DNA of 64,000 nucleotides, taken from positions 14,213,001 through 14,277,000 of the forward strand of contig CM041089.1 in NCBI GenBank assembly GCA_023079485.1, given 5' to 3'. Within the stretch, counting starts at the first letter, position 1; every line of letters begins with the position of its first letter. Of the stretch, positions 58,171 through 64,000 are shown in pieces. The notes beneath the pieces are model-generated. The model did no database searches. It was not told where the DNA came from and saw only the letters and a list, made by a program, of their open reading frames with translations. Both the position numbers and the translations under genes were made by a program. The DNA is from Archilochus colubris (lineage: Eukaryota; Chordata; Aves; Apodiformes; Trochilidae).

Positions 58171-61100
58171 CACAGGTAAGGAATTGCTTGTGTGCCTTCA
58201 ATTGCATGAAAAGGTGGCAGCAGGCTGCTGGCTTCTCATCACAGGCCTTGCCTTCTTTTTTTGTGTTACAGCTCATGTCTATTGAGGCTAAGTCAAAGAC
58301 ATCAGAAATTCACTACAAAGAAACTAATTTCTTCTTTGCATGTAAGAACAGAAAAAGATGACTACTGCAAAACTTCACCTGATACCCACGGGAGCTGAAA
58401 TGACTGGATAATGATTTTAGTTCTGCCCATGTCAAAGGGATTAAAACTTCTGGCCAAGGGCAGAAACACAGAAACAGATTTTTTAAATGCTGAAAACAAT
58501 TATTAGAATAAATTTCCAAAGCTCCAAATGGTAGCAAAACACAAATGCTAAGAATTATTCGCTGCTACCAAGTCAAACTTTATTCAAACTTCAGAGACAC
58601 AGGGACTACAAACACTGCTCTCACAGAAAGATTTTTTTCAGTGGAGGCACTGGAATAACTAAGCATCAACATCATGTGTTCACTCAATGCAGCCAGAATG
58701 AAACAGTTAGAAAGAAATTAAAAAAAATTTTCAATACTCTAAATTAAAGGATGCCACAGAAGGTATGCAAATTGCATGCCACAAGGTCTTAGTTTTTGTT
58801 TACAAAGAATATGTTTTCAGTTTGATGGAGAGGCATCATTAGGGAGGGAATTTGAGGCATTCTAACCAGCAGAAGCATTCATTAAGAATGCATTTTTAAC
58901 AGGAAGACTAAGAAAAAAAATTAAAATTAATGAGAAAGATGAAGTGGGGGGGAACTTTGAAGATGACAGCTTCTTACGAAAATAAGACACACTTCATATT
59001 AAGCACAAGCGGTTCACACACATGCATTACTCCTTACTCCACTGTCACAGGCCCCAGGATTAATTGAGAGCTGCTTCATGTTCACTTTGTGTTAGGCTAC
59101 TGGCAAAGCATGGTGTGGCCCCTCAGAAATGGTGATAACAAAGATGAGGAATAAATCACCAGGCAAAAGACACAGCACAACCTCTTTTAAACTTAGATAA
59201 GTCAATATTCCTGCAGTGGCAACTATGGGAGATGCTCAGGAAGAGGTACAACTACAATCCACCCCAAAAGCTCACACTGACTACAGCAGTTTCTAAGGAG
59301 GAAAAGCACAAGTACCCTTGCTATTTTCTATAAAGAAAGGAAATTTTTGTGGGCCAGTTTGTAGCTGGCAAATTAGAACTCTACAGCAATTTTTAAGTCT
59401 GTTCAAAAATCTGCCTGGTTTGGAACCTCCAAGAGATTTTCTTTCCTATCTCTTAGACTTAGGAGGAACAAACCAAACAAGTCTCTCTTTCTGTGACACA
59501 CACGCAGGCGAAACCACTTAACTGAAGCACAACTGCACACAAGTTGTAGAAAATTCAGTGTTTTTTTGGTTCAATTCAGTATTGAACCATCAGTTCAATA
59601 CCCTCACAAAGTAAAATAAATTTTACATTACTTCTCCTGTAAAAAAAAAAAATTGTGTTTCTTTTCAAAGCTCACAGTCTTGATGGTTTGGGGGGGAGGC
59701 ATCTGGTTCAGGCTTGCTACAAAAAGTGGTCATTATCAAGAGGAGAAGTGGGCAAGCCTTTGCTCTCTCTGGATCTCTTAGTTTAGATTACAGCCACTAA
59801 ATCTAGATCTGGAAGAGAACAGACTAATCCAGAACAGACTGCTCTGCCCCTGGCACCTGGTAGTATGGAGAGCATCCTGGGCAAGTGTGAAATACTTGGG
59901 GCAAAAAGGAACAAAAGCAGGAAAGCAGAAGTTACTGGAATGAAACAGGAATCATGAGAGTTGCATGAAGACATCTCTGACTTTGGTCTCACTTCACACA
60001 GAGAACATGCTGGAAGATCACTTCATGCTGAGCATCTTTAATACTAATTTGATGGGGTTTTTTCAGTGTGATATTCCTTGTGTTTGACCATTCTCACTGT
60101 CCCTAGTGAGCTGTTTTTTATCTCCTGGCTGTGTAGAAGAGGTGCCCTGCACAGCAGACACAAGCCCAACCCTACTGAGGCTGAGGGGGAACCTTTCTGG
60201 TGGTGTCCAGGTCTGTCCCAAAGTCTGCTGATTTCAGTGGAAAGATTTTCTCAGAATTCAGTGAGCTGTGGATCAAGCACAGATAAAGCCTGAGCTCATT
60301 GTGAGGAGAAGTAAGAAGTTCCCATGCTGGGCAGGGATGTCTCACTCAGCTCCAAACAGCTGCCTTAATGAGCCCAAGCTGAGTGCAGCCCTGATACAAC
60401 TCTAATGTTTCTGTCCCCTTCTGGACATGTTCAGAGCTAACTTGGGTATCTCTGCATGACCCTGTATTGTATGATGTAGACATACCCTAGCTGCTTTGTT
60501 GTGGTCCTTTTGAAATAGCAGCAGCAACAGAACAGTTAGTTTACAATTACAGGATTATTTCTTCTTAATATTTACCTCTATACGGTTTAGCATCTTCAAC
60601 AACAACAGTGGAAAAATGGGTTGAGAAGACTGCATGAAAATTCTCCTTTAGGACTCAGCTGACCCAAATACACAGTTCTCTTGCTCTGAATTTCCCTGTG
60701 TGGTGCAGGGAGACAAACTGCTCTGGTTTTTTCTTGCTCTTTTTTTTTTTTTTTCATTCCATAATGCTGCATTGCAGGACAGAGTTTTCTGATTACCATG
60801 CAGTATCTTATTTTAATTCTTTCCTCAAATTAAACTATTTGGGTACCCTCAGGACAATCAGGGAAGATCTGTTTCCTGCTCCAAGAGGGTAGATAGAACC
60901 TTTCTGTAATAGGTGAGCTTAAAGCCATACGTACAGTCAGAAAAGGAGTTGTACTTTGGGGTTCTGCAAACAGGACTGCATCAGACACTAGCATGACAAC
61001 ATGGGAGTGAAAAAAGCTGTGACCACAGAAACCATCTCTGTCTATGCAGTGATAGCCTGAAAACACAATTGCCACCAGTTTAGCTTCCCTCATGCAGAGT

Positions 61101-62773
61101 GAGGGTAACTGCAGGGCTGTATTCCCAGCAGCACTGCTGTGCTGGCATTGCGTAAGGGTTTTGCAGTGTGGTTGGCACAGCTTGCAAGAAAACCTCCTCT
61201 TGCTCCCTGTTCTGTGTTTGCAGACAGTTCTGTGCAGCCAAATGACACAAACAAGGTTTAACACTTCCATCATCCTTGCAGAGTAAGCAGAGCCATGACA
61301 GGAGGAGGAAGAGCTACGTAGGTTCCTGTATCACCAAGAAAGCTCATCAAAGCTTTTTCAGGTGTAGAATATTTACCTTCAGGTATCTTTATGAAGTGAG
61401 GGAGTTTTCTCCTTTTTCTCAACTGAAAGCTTGGATATATTTAATCTACAAGCCATGGACAGAAGAAAACCCAAACAAACAACCAAACAGGAAAGCCTAC
61501 ATTAACACTGGTTTAACAGACAGAGGTAGGTTCATACTGCAGAACTGGCAGGATCTTCCAGATCTTTAGGAAACCTGCACAAGCATTTAACAACTGCAAG
61601 AACATTCAAGGTCAAAGGCAAGCTGGTTTTGGAGATAAGTTGTCTTGTAGCTATAGTGCTAAACTCTGCAAAGTAGAGCCTATATTGTAAATGAGATGAG
61701 TGGGAGTTCCCTATATCAAAGAGCAAGCTCTATGAACAATGTACATAAACAAGAGCTTTATTGAGCCCTATGGTTGAAATTCATACACAAGAGGAGAAGG
61801 GGAATGGGAAAGTTGGTCATTGCTCTGCTTTGATGAATCACTATATAGCAGCACCAAGCCTACTCTTCTCCTTTCAGCAAAGTGCACTTTAGCTTTCAAA
61901 ACCCCAAAGCAACTGAGGCACAGGAAAGCATACAACCCCACAACAGTGTAGGAAAGGAGGAAAAGGCAGCACTGGTTACAGTTTACTTCCACCAAGCTGT
62001 TTACTGACTCATTATTTTAAGAGCTTAACCAAAGCTCTAGAAGAACATGAGCAGAACAGTCCTTACCACTGTGGATAGAGCTCCTGTGTCTACATGATTC
62101 TGGCTGAAACTCCTGCAGTCCCACCTCAGTAAAAAGGCAGAAGTTATCTGAGAGCTTGGAGGTCTCCGAAGTGCTGGGCTGACATCTCACATCAGTCCAC
62201 AGTCCTGCTCCTTCTCAAGCTAAAGATCAGGACTTCACTGAAATAGAGAGGACTGTCCTACCATAAACCATGGCTGTAGAGAGTGGGAAGCTCTGGAAAT
62301 AAAACAAAAACCCCCCAAAACCCCAACCACCTGTTTGTGGCACCTGCTTTGTTCAGTTTTCCCATGAAAAGATCTACTGGACCAGACTACAGGTTGTGCA
62401 ACCTGCAGTTACTCAGCTACCCCCTGGAGCTGGTTTCAGCTGAACACATCTGCAGCAGAGATGCCCCAAGCAGAAACAGAGCCCTGGGATACAACAGACT
62501 GAAAGAGACTGGTCATGATGTTAATAAATGAGGAAGGAAAACAACATATTAAAGAAAATTCACTACAAAGAAATGAATGGCAATGAAACTTCAGAAGGAC
62601 ATTGTTTCCCAAAACACTGGGAGTCTTATCTGAGCTGGAACTGTCACATCCTTGGGAAGCTCAAGAAGGAAAAAAAAGCTCCTGGTAGCCCAATGAATCT
62701 CTCACAGTATTTCTGACATTGTTGTGACATGAAGAGCTACTTGGAAAGTCTGATCTGTTATTTGCACCAAAAC

Positions 62774-62853
62774 TAACAAAAAATAAGAAACAAAAAACAA
62801 ACAAAAAAACCCAAACAAACAAATAAAAAAACAAAAAACAAAAACCAAAAAAG
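62774..62853. repeat. A-rich low-complexity tract
   Basis: About 80 bases are of the AAACAAAAAACAAACA type, with almost no G or T. It could be an old poly-A tail of a retroposed sequence or simple A-rich drift. No recognisable element body adjoins it. Confidence 0.9.
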
Positions 62854-64000
62854 TAAGGCTTGCAGAGAAGGATGACAGAGTCTGTCAGTTAAGTATACCA
62901 TCTATTCAAGTTGTAATGGGAGGAGAATGAAAAAGGAAGTCATGGAAATTAACTGTGGATGTTCCATCAGACAATAACTAGAGCAGAGGGTGAGACAGGG
63001 AGCAGATTTTTCATGTTTCTCCTGGAGATCTGGATACTATAGCAAAGCCATTTCAACTTGCTCTATAAAAAGTGCACATTTGGCCTTAGTGAAACTCATA
63101 CAGTTGGCTCTATAAAATCAAAGGAAAAGCAGTCTCATCTTCCTTCAGACCTGAAACATGCAAGGCCTTCCCACCAGCAGCTCCGAGTTTTCTGAAGTAA
63201 CAAATAGTTTATAATGCAGCATCCCAGGAGGCCTAAGATGTAAACAGAAAACTGCCCCATTTTCCACTCATGTTGATCCATCCTCACAGGGAATACTAAA
63301 GAAAAGAAATGCAGTGCACTTGCAGGGGCTTAAGTCTGACAGCAGGGCTGGAGAAATGCAAAAGCATGGGAAGAGAAAGGCACACAGAATAAAGGTTCAG
63401 AGGCTAAACTGTCTGGGAAGAAGAAAGTTTAGCCTTAGTCTATGATGAAGAGTTTGAGTCTGCAAAGCCAGGCAGGCATCAAGAACTGGTTAATTGAGGG
63501 CAAGAGAGACTTAGAGTACAAAGTAGAAACAGACCAGTCAGGGGGAGAAAAACAGCTGTCACCGGCTGTTTCCCTTAGGGTTTCTAGTTATCATTTGAAG
63601 AAAAACATACTTTTCAACTAACCTATTTGTGGAGCTAACTCCCTGGAAGTGCTGGGAATTCACTAGTACTGTTGCCTGAAATATTCAAGAGGTCTGTACC
63701 TGTGTACTGACCTTTCAGATTCTGTACCTAATAAAAACTGAAATAACACAGCAGTGACAAAAGCATTGTACACATACATTTACTCATCCCTCAGCCTTCC
63801 TCTTCACTGTAATACACATCCTGACAAATTTGGCAAAGAGGAATTAAAGGCAGGTTCCTATACAAAGAGGGGAAAACCCTACTCTCTGTGGACAGCTGAA
63901 GGACAATAGTCCCTCTGATAAAATGATGTGATCTATGCCACCTCCAAAGCTTGCTTTCCACATGGCAGCCAGGAACTGGAGCTGTGCAGACAGCATTAGG

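Overview
This window looks like avian nuclear DNA. The sequence is low in protein-coding content and mostly short of CpG. Its commonest recognisable mobile elements are CR1 LINE 3' ends, with the tail typical of birds (a GGTCCCTTCCAACC-type segment, then ATTCTATG-type repeats). The species cannot be fixed from the window.

The only protein-coding gene I can support is a fragment of BRSK2 (SAD-A kinase, AMPK-related) on the minus strand. Three internal exons lie at 27775-27860, 16763-16903 and 6526-6642, read in that order. They splice in one continuous frame (86 + 141 + 117 = 344 nt, 114 complete residues plus two bases). They run from the alphaC helix, through the hinge and catalytic loop (HRDLKPEN), to the DFG motif and the LKB1-target threonine of the activation loop. 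The start of the kinase (glycine-rich loop and ATP lysine) would lie above 64000. The rest of the activation loop, C-lobe, UBA and KA1 regions would lie below 1. Everything else is intron: over 36 kb upstream of the first exon seen, 10.9 kb, 10.1 kb, and the first 6.5 kb of the next intron.

The introns hold four CR1 fragments, several decayed MIR-type SINEs, two possible older amniote repeats, a 330-bp homopurine tract, a perfect-length 21-bp minisatellite, palindrome clusters and simple repeats. Two intronic blocks stand out as possible regulatory DNA. At 13235-13570 an AT-rich, conserved-looking block is followed by two CCAAT boxes, a CRE-like site and a TATA-like box at promoter-like spacing, on the strand opposite to BRSK2. 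At 8105-8375 there is a small, strongly CpG-rich island 1.5 kb upstream (in gene order) of the catalytic-loop exon. Another observation worth testing is a tandem splice donor 4 nt apart at the end of exon 27775-27860; its downstream site would add an immediate in-frame stop. I found no RNA gene, CRISPR array, bacterial-type operon or obvious novel protein system.
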